Assembly (NCBI GenBank): GCA_027596035.1
Contig: JADGJA010000447.1
Coordinates: 1 to 18,362 of the forward strand
Reading direction: 5' to 3'
Length of the DNA: 18,362 nucleotides
DNA from: Thoreauomyces humboldtii
Taxonomy: Eukaryota; Chytridiomycota; Chytridiomycetes; Spizellomycetales; Powellomycetaceae
Positions 1-9,701 of the stretch are shown here, one piece after another. The translations under genes were made by a program, and so were the position numbers. The first letter of the stretch is position 1. Each line of letters opens with the position of its first letter. A model generated the notes under the pieces. It did no database searches and was not told the DNA's origin. It saw nothing but the letters and a program-made list of their open reading frames with translations.

Positions 1-1267
1 GGACGCAGGGAGGGAGGACTGTATCTTTTCTTCTGTTTCGCGGAAACCACCACCAGAGAAAGCAGAAGCAGTCTGCCTAACCTGCAATAAGAAAAACCCA
101 TCAAACATACACGGAAAACAACCGGCTTTCCGTAAGGAGGAAGGGAGCGCTTTCCTGTCTTTCAAAGTCTTGCCCTAGTCCAGTCCCATCGCTGTCCAAA
201 ACGGCGCATTTTTTCCGGGCGACCCCCACGGTCTTCGCAGAGAGAGAGGAGGTAGCAAGCGATGAGGAGGGGTTCCTGCGTCTGACATCCTCTTGCTTAG
301 TTCCATGAGTTCTTGCGCCGTGGCGAGCGCACTGGCGCCAAATGACAGTGATGGCCATGATGCTCGTTACTTGGAACGTTCTGTCGAAAATGGACTTTTC
401 ACTTGGAGCAGAGTGTTCTTATGTGCTCTCAACAAAAGTAAGAACGGAGATGATGTCGTCAAGCCGTTCTTTCCCACCCGGACGTGAGGGCTTGAGGGTG
501 ACCGTCTTCCCCAATGCCCGGCTGGCTGAAGATCGTGGTAGTAGAGTTTTCCTCCAAAGCGTAGGCGAGGTGGGTGTGGGGGCGGGGAGTTCCACGAGTC
601 GACACCAATGGTAGATTGGTAATCCCTCCCCACGTGAAGAAGACGGTCCTTGCTTGCCTCCGAACGAGCAGTACCAGGTCTGCGGGGGCTTGAGCCAGCG
701 ACGGCTCACAAAGGTCGGTGTGAGGGGAGAGGGGGAGGAAGGGTCTCGAGCTCGAGGATCCGATGTCGACCGCCCTGCGTTGTTACTGGCGAAGCATGGG
801 GTGTAAGCGTACGGGCCCCTTTATGTGTTCCTACATGAAATCTCGCTTCTACACTACGCAGCACCGGACACCAGTGAATACCGGTAATTATATCGGGGTG
901 GGTATGCCCTTCTCCGTTCTCTTCGTGATTCTGAATACCGGCTTCTTGACTGACTTTGAAGAGATTTTCTGATGTCCTTGCGTCTCACTGACGGAAGCAA
1001 TGGATCTAATGCATCCAGGCCGTGCATTATCATAACGCCATGCAAAGAGCGCTTTCGTGCCTATCACGGATTGCCTTGCCAAAATGTTATGATTCGATGT
1101 CTGTCGAGAAATCAGTGCACAGCGGGATGCTTCTGTGGGGAACCATGATATCAAGTATGGAAAGCTCCGTCAAGGCAGATGAAGATGCAGGTAAAATCGA
1201 AACAGGAATGGGATGCGATGAACAGAAAAGAAAACGAAAAACGAAAGACCAGTAAGAAAAATCATTC
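1..1267. other. Intergenic stretch, no supported gene
   Basis: No reading frame here has convincing domain content, splice structure or codon pattern. Open frames on both strands are short and overlap one another. The right end (about 1170-1267) is probably the 3' UTR of PRP5. On the minus strand an acceptor-like TTATTGCAG ends at position 82 and is followed by a frame open to the window edge, so the last exon of a gene lying further left could occupy 1-81. Nothing else supports that. Confidence 0.5.
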
Positions 1268-4200
1268 CTAAACGACCGAGTATCTCGCTCCTCCAGCCGC
1301 CTCGCTTTCCATGGCCGCGATGGTCGCCTCCGTGATGATGCGTTTGATCTCGACCTTGGCCTTGTCGATGACGAGCTGCGTGTCTCCCTCGATAAACTGC
1401 GTGTGGCCAGACAATGGAACCGGTAAGTGTCAAGAACGATACGATGAACTTCCAGTGAGCCTGCCAAGTAAACAAACGTACCAGGTAAAGCTTGCGTTCG
1501 TTGGGACCGGGTTGCTTTCCGGGGGTGAAGAAGGTGCCACGGGTGGTGATGGCGGCACCGCTCAGTTCCGTGATCTGCGAGATCTGCTCCCGGTTCGTGA
1601 CCCTCCACCTCGCCTTCTGGGGGTAGTCGTTGATCTCGATCTCGTAGGCGAAGGCGGCCTCGCTCGCCTGCTTCTTCTCCTCGCCTCCCACTCCTCCGAC
1701 GTGGGCGTGGGCGAGGGCGCCGCCGTTGAACTTTGCGTTGATCTCGGCGATGATGTCGCGAGCTCGAGCCGTGCCGGAGCCGACCGCCGCGTTGACCTTT
1801 GCCGCCGCTTCCTGAGCGGCTCGTACGGCGGCGGAGACATTGGGTCCCACCGTCGCCGCTGCGGTCGCCGAGGAATTGGCACCGACGGCGTCCTTCGGAG
1901 GAGCCGAGTTGGGCGGGACCGCCTTTGCCTCGAACTTGACTTCCTCCTCCTCCTCCTCGTCTCCTTCCTCCTCGAACTGGCCACCGTGGGCCTTCTTCTG
2001 GATCCGCTTGACGACGTCCCGTTCCATCTCCAGTCTCTCGAGACCCTTGCCTCCGAACCCTGACGAGTGATACTGGGCCGCACCGAGCTTGACCTTGTCG
2101 ACGAACGAGTCGCCGAGCTTCTGGAGATCGTCGGGGACGGGAACCTCGCTCATGACAAGGGCCTTGATGATGTCGACCGCGAATCGATCCTGGTCAGGGG
2201 TGATGAAGGTATACGCGGTTCCTTTGTTGCCCGCTCGTCCCGTCCGACCGACGCGATGGACGTAGTCTTCCATGTGGTTGGGACACTCGTGATTGATGAC
2301 GACCTTCAACTGCTTGACGTCCAGTCCACGTGCGGCGACGGACGTGGCGATGAGAACGTTCGTGGATCCGCTCTTGAAATCGGCGATCGTGGAGTCCCGA
2401 TCGGACTGGTCTTTGCCACCGTGGAGGGACTGGCAGGGGTATCCCTTCCGCAGGAGCTGTGTGAGCAGGTTGTCGGCAGCTTCCTGGCGATCCGTGAAGA
2501 TGAGGATCTTCGCATTCTCGTCCTCGTTGAACGTCCTTCCGAGGATCTCGAGCAATCGAAGGAACTTGGCATTCTCGTCGGGAACCACCTCGACGATCTG
2601 CGTGACGTCGGAGGCCACCACACTTCGTGCACCCACAGTGATCTCGAGGGGCTTGCGCAGGATCTTGCGAGCCAGCGCCTCCATCTTCCGTGGGAAGGTG
2701 GCGGAGAACAGGATCGTCTGTCTCGACGGACGGACGTTATTCACGATACGCATGACCTGAGGCTCAAAGCCCATGTCAAACATACGATCAGCTTCGTCCA
2801 ATACGAGGTAGGTGACGCGTCTGAGGTTGGTGACGCGACCGCTGTTCGCGCAAAGCAGATCGATCATACGTCCGGGTGTGCCGATGATGATCTCGGCACC
2901 GCGCTTGAGCTCGGCAATCTGATCCTTGATCGGAGAACCCCCGTAACAGCATACGGCTCGAAGACCCTGCGCTTTGGCGAAGTGCTTGCACTCCTTGTGA
3001 ATCTGGACGGCAAGTTCACGGGTGGGTGTCATGATCAATGCCACGGGACCTTCCATGTTCTCTAGCGGTCGCTGGTCCTTGATGTGTCGGAACATGGGCA
3101 GCAAGAAGGCAATGGTCTTGCCTGATCCCGTTTTTGCGATTCCGATCACGTCACGTCCGCTCATGATGGCCGGAATGGCTTGCGCCTGGATCGATGATGG
3201 TTTATCGTACTTTAGCACCTTTCGAATCACGTCTCCAACGCCGGTAGGAAGTCCAAAATGCGTCCATTTTTCAATCGGCTTCGGACATTTCACTCCGCGG
3301 ATTTTAATCCCATCGAGATCGAGTCGCTTGATCTCGACCTCCTCCTCGGTCATGCTAGCGATCTCCGGGGGCTCGATGTAGAAATCCTTTCGAAAGTGTT
3401 CGTAGTTCTGGGTGCTGTGGTCTACGGGAGCAAGATCCTTTCGTTTCGCAGCCAGTTTCTTTGCAGCAGCTGCGATAAGGTCCTCCGGATTGTCGCTCGC
3501 ATTACCGGAATCGTCATCTTCCTCATCGTTCTCACCCTCCACGGTCGGAACGGCCGCCGCTACCGCAGCCGCTGCCTGGTCCTCCTGGATGGCCAGATCC
3601 TGCTCGGTCAGCCGCTGCACCTCGGTGCTGACGTCCGTCATGAAGGCATCCAGAGTGTCCTCGGTGCCGTCGTCGGCCTGAATCTGCTGCGTCTCATCCA
3701 CCTCCATGTCATCAGGTCCCATAATTTTCAACTTTCGCGTGGGCAGTTTGGACAGCCTCGAGTCCTCCTCGTCATCGTCGTCCATGCCGAAGGCGCTCTT
3801 TCGCTTCACTGCCACGGGTTTGGCGGTCAAAGTAGTTGGTTTTATTGACATGCCGGTTTTGCCGGGCTTGCCAAACGCCATCCTGGCCACCGGTTTCGCC
3901 GTTTTCGGTGTACCACTCAAAGGCGGCTTTACCACCGTCGCAGCTACAGAAGTGGGTGCTGGAAATAGAGCAAGATAAGCAAAAGGCAGCGAAGCGGATC
4001 ATGATAGCTGCACTCACCGGTGATGATAGGAGCTACGGTTTGCGATGGCAGTGTCGCACCTTTGGGAGCGGGCGAGGCATTCGCAGACGGAACAACACTA
4101 GCTTCCGGGGTCTCGGACTTTGCAGCGGCTTCCTTTGCAGCCAGGCGATCCTTCTTCCACTGCTCGAGACGAGCTCGTTTCCGAGCCTTCGCCAGTTCCT

Positions 4201-4930
4201 CGTCCTCCGCTGCCGTTGGAGCCTGTAACAGAAAAGAAAAGGTTATGCGTGATATGGACGCAAAGAGCACGAATGCCGACCGACGCGTGGAACGTACCTT
4301 CGCGGGTGGTTGTGGGACGGTTTTGACGGGAGAAGTGGACTGATAAAAACGTTCAGGCATGAGCGAAACCGGCACCGAGCTGAAGTTGCATCGAAGCGCA
4401 AGTTTTACCTTTGCAGCCGCGATGGGCCTCACGACATCGACTCGCCCTGTTGAGTGCATCTGGCCATTACTCGATTGCCGGGCGTCGCTCGCATCGACTT
4501 GCATAGCATCGACGGAGGATCGAGGGGCGGAGACGCCCCTCCCGTTCGCGCTTACCGTCTCATCAGACCTTTGGTGGTGGAAGCTGTTGCCATTGGAAGA
4601 TTCGACGTAAGGGGAGTCGGGTCGGTCCGGTCCCGATGCCGGAAGGTTTCTCTGACGATGATCCCTGTCCCTTTCCCTGTCCCTCTCTCGATCTCCTCCG
4701 GTGCGACCGCTCTCTCGACGACTCCCTACGTCGCGGTCCCGACTGTATTCCCTCTGTCGACCGTCTCTGCTCGCGCGCGACCTTTTGCTGTCCCGGGATC
4801 GATCCTTGTGGGGGTCGCGACTGCTGAGGTCTTTGGATGGACGAGGGGAGCGATCATCCTCTGCGTATTGCTTTCGTCGCTTGTGGTCGACCGAGTCTGT
4901 TGAGCGGGAACGGGATCGGTGCCTTGCCAT
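1268..4930 (-). CDS. PRP5: Prp5/DDX46-type DEAD-box RNA helicase (spliceosome assembly)
   Basis: Exons complement(1268..1396, 1482..3958, 4018..4222, 4298..4339, 4409..4930); 1124 aa. Prp5 is the nuclear ATPase that remodels U2 snRNP so that it pairs with the branch site. Seen: an Arg/Ser/Asp-rich N-terminus starting [10 protein letters not shown] (residues 1-120), an acidic region, a DTLDAFM motif (357-363), walker A AKTGSGKT (531-538), PTRELA (568-573), DEAD (644-647), SAT (675-677), ARGLD (799-803) and HRVGRTGR (824-831). The C-terminal tail ([17 protein letters not shown], then a last exon ending ARYSVV) matches the human DDX46 tail, which fixes the 3' splice junction. Length is close to DDX46 (about 1030 aa). 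The start is the ATG beginning the RS-rich stretch; no in-frame ATG lies upstream before the divergent promoter. Introns are 85, 59, 75 and 69 bp. The last two have lengths divisible by three and contain no stop, so the 4340-4408 intron, which has no good branch site, is the least certain. Confidence 0.95.
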
Positions 4931-5291
4931 TGCTGTGCCTTTTCTCGAGAACTGGACGAGGCGGACCGGTTTGGTACGGCTTGAAGCAAAGCTGTTGAGG
5001 AAGGTCGAATCTGTTGACGCTGATGAATGAATTCGAGATGCGGACAAGGGACAAGGAGGAGCTTTTCTACTGGGATGATCGAGCGTCCTGTCGTCGTGCA
5101 GAAGTGTATGTTGCTCATACAGTACATGTGTACTGGGACGTGGTTCAAACGTAGCGTAGCGCGAGGGCTAGGGTTGGAGAGGTGGGTGAGTGGCTGGTTA
5201 CTTGTTCCATCTCAAAGCGTAACCAGCATCTCGTAGGTCAAACGGTTGCCCCGACGTGAAGACTGCAACCCACCTTTCGTGTACACGCGCA
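4931..5291. promoter_or_regulatory. Bidirectional promoter between PRP5 and the parvulin gene
   Basis: These 361 bp separate the divergent start codons of PRP5 (-) and the parvulin gene (+), so both promoters and 5' leaders must lie here. No clear TATA box is visible. A 16-bp near-palindrome, CAGTACATGTGTACTG, sits at 5120-5135 (7-bp perfect arms, 2-bp centre) and is the best candidate for a protein-binding site. Its role is inferred from position and symmetry only. Confidence 0.6.
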
Positions 5292-6025
5292 ATGGGACCA
5301 AAGAAACCAGCAGCGAAAGCAAAGCCAGCGAAAGGAGGAGCAAAGGGAGGAGGGGACGACGGAGACGCGAAGCTCAAGCCAGCAAACTCTGTAAAAGTCA
5401 GTGCCACAACACCAGCGGGTCACGCTGCAGGCTGGGCTTCCCTGACATCATCCTTTGACACATAAAGGTCCGTCATATCCTCTGCGAAAAGCAATCAAAG
5501 GCAAGTCGCATTTGCGGTCAGGTTCATTTCACGAAGAGGGGCTGGCTCGCTGACACTCCTTGCCGGGTCGTCTTCGTCTCTAGTCTTTGGAAGCTTTGGC
5601 AAAACTACAGGAGGGCATATCGTTCAACAAGGTTCATTCCCGTCGCACCGCTCTTGCAGAAGCGAGTTTCGTGTGAAAACCTTATCTGACGCATAAGAAC
5701 CACGTCGCACGAAAAAAAAAGGTTGCGGAGCAGTTTTCAGAAGATAAGGCAAAGGACGGTGGGAATCTGGTAAAGTCCCTCTCCCCACTTCAGGACACCA
5801 TGAGTGGCTGGGCCAACCCCCTGCACACAAACCTATGGCTGACTTCCTTGGATTTTCATGCTTTCGAACGACGCATAATAGGGGTGGATGGTACGAGGGA
5901 GCATGGTCGGAGCCTTCCAGGACGCTGCGTTCGCGCTCCAGACCTCCACTATCGGGAAACCCACCTATGTGCAGGTCAAGACCCAGCACGGGTTCCACAT
6001 CATCATGGTGGAGGCCAGAAAGTAG
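5292..6025 (+). CDS. PIN4: Parvulin-type peptidyl-prolyl cis/trans isomerase (Par14/PIN4-like)
   Basis: Exons 5292..5396, 5468..5500, 5584..5631, 5722..5769, 5882..6025; 125 aa (human Par14 is 131). Parvulins isomerise Xaa-Pro bonds. The Par14 group has been linked to the nucleus and ribosome biogenesis. Seen: a Lys/Gly/Ala-rich basic N-terminus (1-30), as in Par14, then one parvulin domain from [11 protein letters not shown] (36-46) through [41 protein letters not shown] and [11 protein letters not shown] at the end. There is no WW domain, so it is not Pin1/Ess1. All four introns are phase 0 and all carry a CTGAC branch site. Splice borders are odd: intron 1 could use GTCAGT (5397) or GTAAAA (5391); I chose the former because it keeps the conserved NSVK-VRHILC join. 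Intron 2 has a GC donor (GCAAGT, 5501). Intron 3 has GTTCAT and an acceptor made of a run of A. The symbol follows the human name; yeast PIN4 is a different gene. Confidence 0.92.
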
Positions 6026-6243
6026 GGAGGAGGTTGGCCGTTTTTTGATCGGGCCTTTCGTTCTGGCGTAGATTCAGTAGGACGTCGCACGCCCGTAACC
6101 GTATAGATGCTGCAGCTCCATCTTCGTGGCCGAAAGGCCATCAATGATTTCGGAATCAATAATCGAATATGCGATGATGATGTTCTGGGAAATGCGGCTA
6201 CGCCAACACAAATTGTCCAAGCTAGACGACGGATATGCACTAT
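6026..6243. other. Convergent intergenic spacer (shared 3' ends)
   Basis: 218 bp between the stop codons of the parvulin gene (+) and acetyl-CoA synthetase (-). It should contain both 3' UTRs and polyadenylation signals. I see no gene in it. Confidence 0.6.
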
Positions 6244-8681
6244 CTAAACCTCAGCGACGATCTTGACCAAGGTAGCCACGATGGAAGGGTCCGCCAACGT
6301 CGTCAGATCCCCAAGCTTGGCCTTTACGGCCGCATCGTCCCTCAGATCCTCAACGTTCACCTCCCTCGCCGCCACCTTTCTCAAGATCCTCCTCATGATC
6401 TTCCCACTCCTGGTTTTCGGCAGGTCAGGGGTGACGAGGATCCTCTTCGGTGTGGCGAAGGGTCCGATGTGGGCGCGGATCTGTGCCGTGAGAGCCTTGG
6501 AAAGCGACTTGACGTCCACAGGTTTCGTGGATGGTTTGAGGACGCAGAAGCAGACGATGGCTTGGCCGGTGAGGTCGTCGGGGATGCCCACCACGGCGGC
6601 TTCGGCGCACGACGGGTGAAGGACGAGCGCGGATTCCACTTCGGCGGTCGACAGACGGTGGCCTGCCACGTTGATCACATCGCTGAAAACGAAACCATTA
6701 GGATGAGATGAAACTCCTCGAAGACAGTCGTGCTTTCTGGGAAGGACTCACTCGACACGTCCACGGATCCAGTAGTACCCGTCCTTATCCCTGGTGACAC
6801 CGTCACCAGCAAAGTAGAAGCTCTTGTAAGGGTGGAGGTAGGTGTCGAGGTAGCGAGCGTGATGGTCGTAAATGCTCCTTGCCACACTGGGAAAGCTGTT
6901 TCGGATGGCCAAAACGCCGGTGACCTCGTTTCCCTTCAATTCCGTGCCGGTCGTCGCGTCCAGCACGGCGATGTCGACACCAAAGAAGGGAAGGGTGGCG
7001 GAACCAGGTTTCGTGGGGGTGCAGCTTGGAAGCGGTGTCAGAACGATGCTCCCCGTTTCCGTCTGCCAGTACGTGTCGACCACGGAGCAGCGAGACCGCC
7101 CAACGATGTCGTGGTACCACGTCCAGGCTTCCGGGTTAATGGGTTCTCCGACCGATCCCAGGACTCTTAAGCTGGTAAGACTGTACGGCTTCACGATGTC
7201 GTCCCCGAGTCTCTTCAGGGCACGGATGGCGGTAGGAGCCGTGTAGAAGCTGGTCACCTTGTGTTTGTCGATCAGATCCCAGTATCGCCCGGCGTTGGGG
7301 TACGTGGGAACCGATTCGAAGACCACGGTAGTCGTCCCGTTCGAAAGCGGCCCGTACACGATGTACGAATGTCCTGTGATCCATCCCACGTCGGCCATGC
7401 AGCCGTGAATGTCTCCAGGATGGAGGTCGAAGATGTACTTTGTGGTTGCCGTCACGCCCAAAAGATATCCGGCCGTGGTGTGCAGCACTCCTTTGGGTTT
7501 GCCGGTGCTATCCAAAGAACGAGAGTTAGGAATGCGGCTCCTACCAAAAACCTCGGAAATGTCCACATCTACCTTCCGCTTGTGTAAAGCATGAATAAGG
7601 GATCCTCCGAGTTCATAGGAACGCATGGACAGTATGGGCGCTGGTTGGCCTGTCAACGTGATTCAACAGCGTGAGAAATCTCAGCAGCCACGCCAAAAAG
7701 AGACAAGAGTTCCCCTACAGTTTCTTCGTGCCACCAGACATCGCGAGGTGCGTGGAAAGGTACAATGCTGTCACCGGTGCGCTGGAAGACGACCACGGTC
7801 TGATGTGAAAGATTTCGGATCAAGATTAGTCGAGGGAAGTGGAGCTTCCAGCCTCTCCCTCGACACCACGTACGTGAACGGCAGGGCACTCGGACAGCGC
7901 CTCGTCGGCGATGTTCTTGAGCTGAATGGTCTTTCCGCCGCGCTTTCCCTGATCGGCCGTGATGAGGAGCTTGCACTTTGCGTCCAGCATGCGGTCCCTG
8001 AGGGCGTCCGCGCTGAATCCGGCAAACACGACGCTGTGGACGGCACCGATGCGCGCGCATGCAAGCATTGCGTACACGGCCTCTGGGACCATGGGCATGT
8101 AGATGGCGACGGTGTGACCACGACGAACACCGTACTTGAGGAGCACGTTGGCGAGCTTGGACACTTCGGCGAGGAGCTGTCCGTAAGTGATCGATACGTG
8201 CTGGTCGATCTCGTCAGCTGTAGGAAAGGGTATATGGGTACTTGTCATCAAAGCGCTTCTTGACAACGATTCATTACCTTCCCAGATCAGGGCGACCTTG
8301 TTCGGGTCCGCGAGAGCGTGTCGGTCGACGCAATTGTAGCAGGCGTTGATCTGGCCGTCAAGGAACCAAGTCACGTTGCCATCGGTGAAGTTCCCGTAGG
8401 AAGCCTGCGAGAAAGGCTTGTGCCAGGACAGGAGATCCGTGGCAAGCTATATGATGGGAAGGTAGACGGGATGAGACGTCGTGAAGCACCACGGTGAAAG
8501 TCTGGTTGAAAAGGCGTACCTTGCTAAAGAAGTGGTCTGGTTTTTCGATGCTCTCCTTGTACATTTGATTGTAATGATCCATATCCCGTACGTGGGGAAG
8601 TGGCTGTCCTGGGAGCCGTTCCTTGGGTGGGATCAGCTGAACGTGCATCTCTGTGGATTCCGTTGGCGTGTCGTTGGTCAT
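6244..8681 (-). CDS. ACS1: Acetyl-CoA synthetase (acetate-CoA ligase, AMP-forming)
   Basis: Exons complement(6244..6682, 6752..7507, 7573..7649, 7719..7799, 7874..8217, 8278..8446, 8520..8681); 675 aa, normal for the family. It converts acetate, ATP and CoA to acetyl-CoA, AMP and PPi in two steps through acetyl-AMP, and feeds acetate use, lipid synthesis and histone acetylation. Seen in order: the N-terminal ACS signature ([19 protein letters not shown]), [19 protein letters not shown], the P-loop-like [12 protein letters not shown] split by intron 5 (about 274-285), [42 protein letters not shown], the hinge region [17 protein letters not shown], and [11 protein letters not shown], whose Lys624 is the catalytic lysine known to be controlled by acetylation in this family. 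The C-terminus (KIVAEV) has no peroxisomal SKL, so a cytosolic/nuclear place is inferred. The ATG at 8681 follows a CT-rich leader. The six introns are 60-74 bp. Which yeast paralogue it matches (ACS1 or ACS2) cannot be told. Confidence 0.96.
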
Positions 8682-9180
8682 TGTTGCGGAGAGTAGTGAG
8701 TTTGAGGAGGGTTCGGGAGCGAGCAGCAGGGCGGGTGGCTTTGGGGGAGCGAACTGGGACGTGCCTTGATAAAGGATCCGGAACGGGTCAGGCGGCGAGG
8801 TGGGGACAAAGGTTCTCGAGAGGTGAGGTGGTGGTGGGAGACACAGGCTCGACTCGCTCAGCCCCACCTCCCAGCGACAACCGAGTGCGACGGCAACTTT
8901 CGGACAAGCCGTTCCCCCTTGCTCCTTGCTTGCAGATCTCGACCCCACCAAGGCTCAGCTTCAGACTGGCCGTCCGTACACCGGAGTGTCTCGCGGAGCG
9001 TGGTTCTACCGGTCCTTCGGTAAGTTGCTGGGTTGCCAGAGACCCGAGTCTCGGTATCATTAGAGTGCTTGTATTTCGCAAGCGACCCGTATATAAACGA
9101 CTGGGCACGAGTAGATTCTCGGCCCCACTCCACTCTGATGCTCAAGGCGCGGACTCCACAGATTTGGGCTGCTGCCCCCG
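8682..9180 (-). promoter_or_regulatory. Probable ACS promoter and CT-rich 5' leader
   Basis: Read on the minus strand, about 150 bp upstream of the ACS start is rich in C and T, typical of a fungal core promoter and leader. A TATATAAA stretch lies at 9090-9097, about 410 bp upstream; it is nearly symmetric, so it could serve either strand. A long plus-strand open frame crosses this region but has no domain content and looks like chance. Confidence 0.4.
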
Positions 9181-9220
9181 GGATGTGGGAGTGACCTGTT
9201 TTGGCCCAAGGTACCCTAGC

Positions 9221-9301
9221 TTACAACTGCTAGAGAGGTACTATGATATTACAACTGTCTCTAGCAGTCTCTAGCAGTCTCTAGCAGTTGTAATGTCATA
9301 G
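9221..9301. repeat. Nested inverted repeat with three 10-bp tandem units
   Basis: 9241-9257 (CTATGATATTACAACTG) pairs with 9285-9301, 16 of 17 bases. 9221-9236 (TTACAACTGCTAGAGA) pairs perfectly with 9278-9293. Three exact copies of TCTCTAGCAG occupy 9258-9287, forming most of the loop. The right arm can pair with either left arm, so two mutually exclusive hairpins are possible. Resembles a remnant of a small hairpin-type transposable element; not identified. Confidence 0.8.
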
Positions 9302-9443
9302 TTCACACTATAGGAACCTTGTAATACGTGAACCGTGAAATCTCATGGATACAAGGTGGCGGCTGACCACTTCGGCTTGCCGGAAGCATCTGTGCCAGCG
9401 GCGCGTAAGCGAGAACGGTAACGGAAACAACAGATAGTACAGT

Positions 9444-9531
9444 CAAGCACAGTAAGTCAGAGCACCCGTCACAGGGGGACCGCCAACAAAGTCCACACCC
9501 CTATGACAGGTGCTCTGACATACTGTGCTTG
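9444..9531. repeat. 88-bp imperfect palindrome (long hairpin)
   Basis: Arms 9444-9477 and 9498-9531 are reverse complements at 31 of 34 positions, around a 20-nt loop. It lies in non-coding DNA between ACS and the nuclease-like gene. It could be a relic of a miniature inverted-repeat element or, if transcribed, a small-RNA precursor; the sequence does not decide. Confidence 0.8.
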
Positions 9532-9660
9532 TCTGTATGGTCCTACTATTCATCCTTCCGGAAACTCGGAGCTTGCATATACGATGTCGGCTTCCGTGCG
9601 GATGACACGACGCTAACACTATTAGGATGGGTCGATGCAAGTAGTCAGTCCACGGGTACC

Positions 9661-9701
9661 TTGACAAAAGTCCTTGTGAAGCTCGAGTTACCTTTTGTCA
9701 A
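9661..9701. repeat. Short inverted repeat across the 3' end of the nuclease-like gene
   Basis: TTGACAAAAG at 9661-9670 and its exact complement CTTTTGTCAA at 9692-9701 flank the TAA stop (9688-9690) of the minus-strand gene. The right arm is coding (residues IDKR). A 3'-end hairpin in the mRNA is possible. Confidence 0.55.

Noticed and set aside
101..358. 85-codon minus-strand frame at the left end
   Set aside because: No domain and competing frames of equal quality; the only intron that would link it to the edge frame would be about 30 bp, too short.
743..770. Cluster of restriction-site-like sequences (CTCGAG, GAGCTC, GGATCC, GTCGAC)
   Set aside because: Looks like a cloning linker at first sight, but flanks are ordinary and no vector sequence is visible; palindromic hexamers are common in this base composition.
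2067..3065. 332-codon plus-strand open frame within PRP5
   Set aside because: Exact antisense of the conserved helicase core; a mirror of GC-rich coding sequence.
8600..9274. 224-codon plus-strand open frame over the ACS start and promoter
   Set aside because: Overlaps conserved ACS coding sequence in antisense, no domain content; composition explains the lack of stops.
9331..9421. Possible helix-turn-helix remnant (KVAADHFGLPEASV) on the plus strand
   Set aside because: About 28 codons without start or context; the resemblance to transposase HTH segments is too weak.
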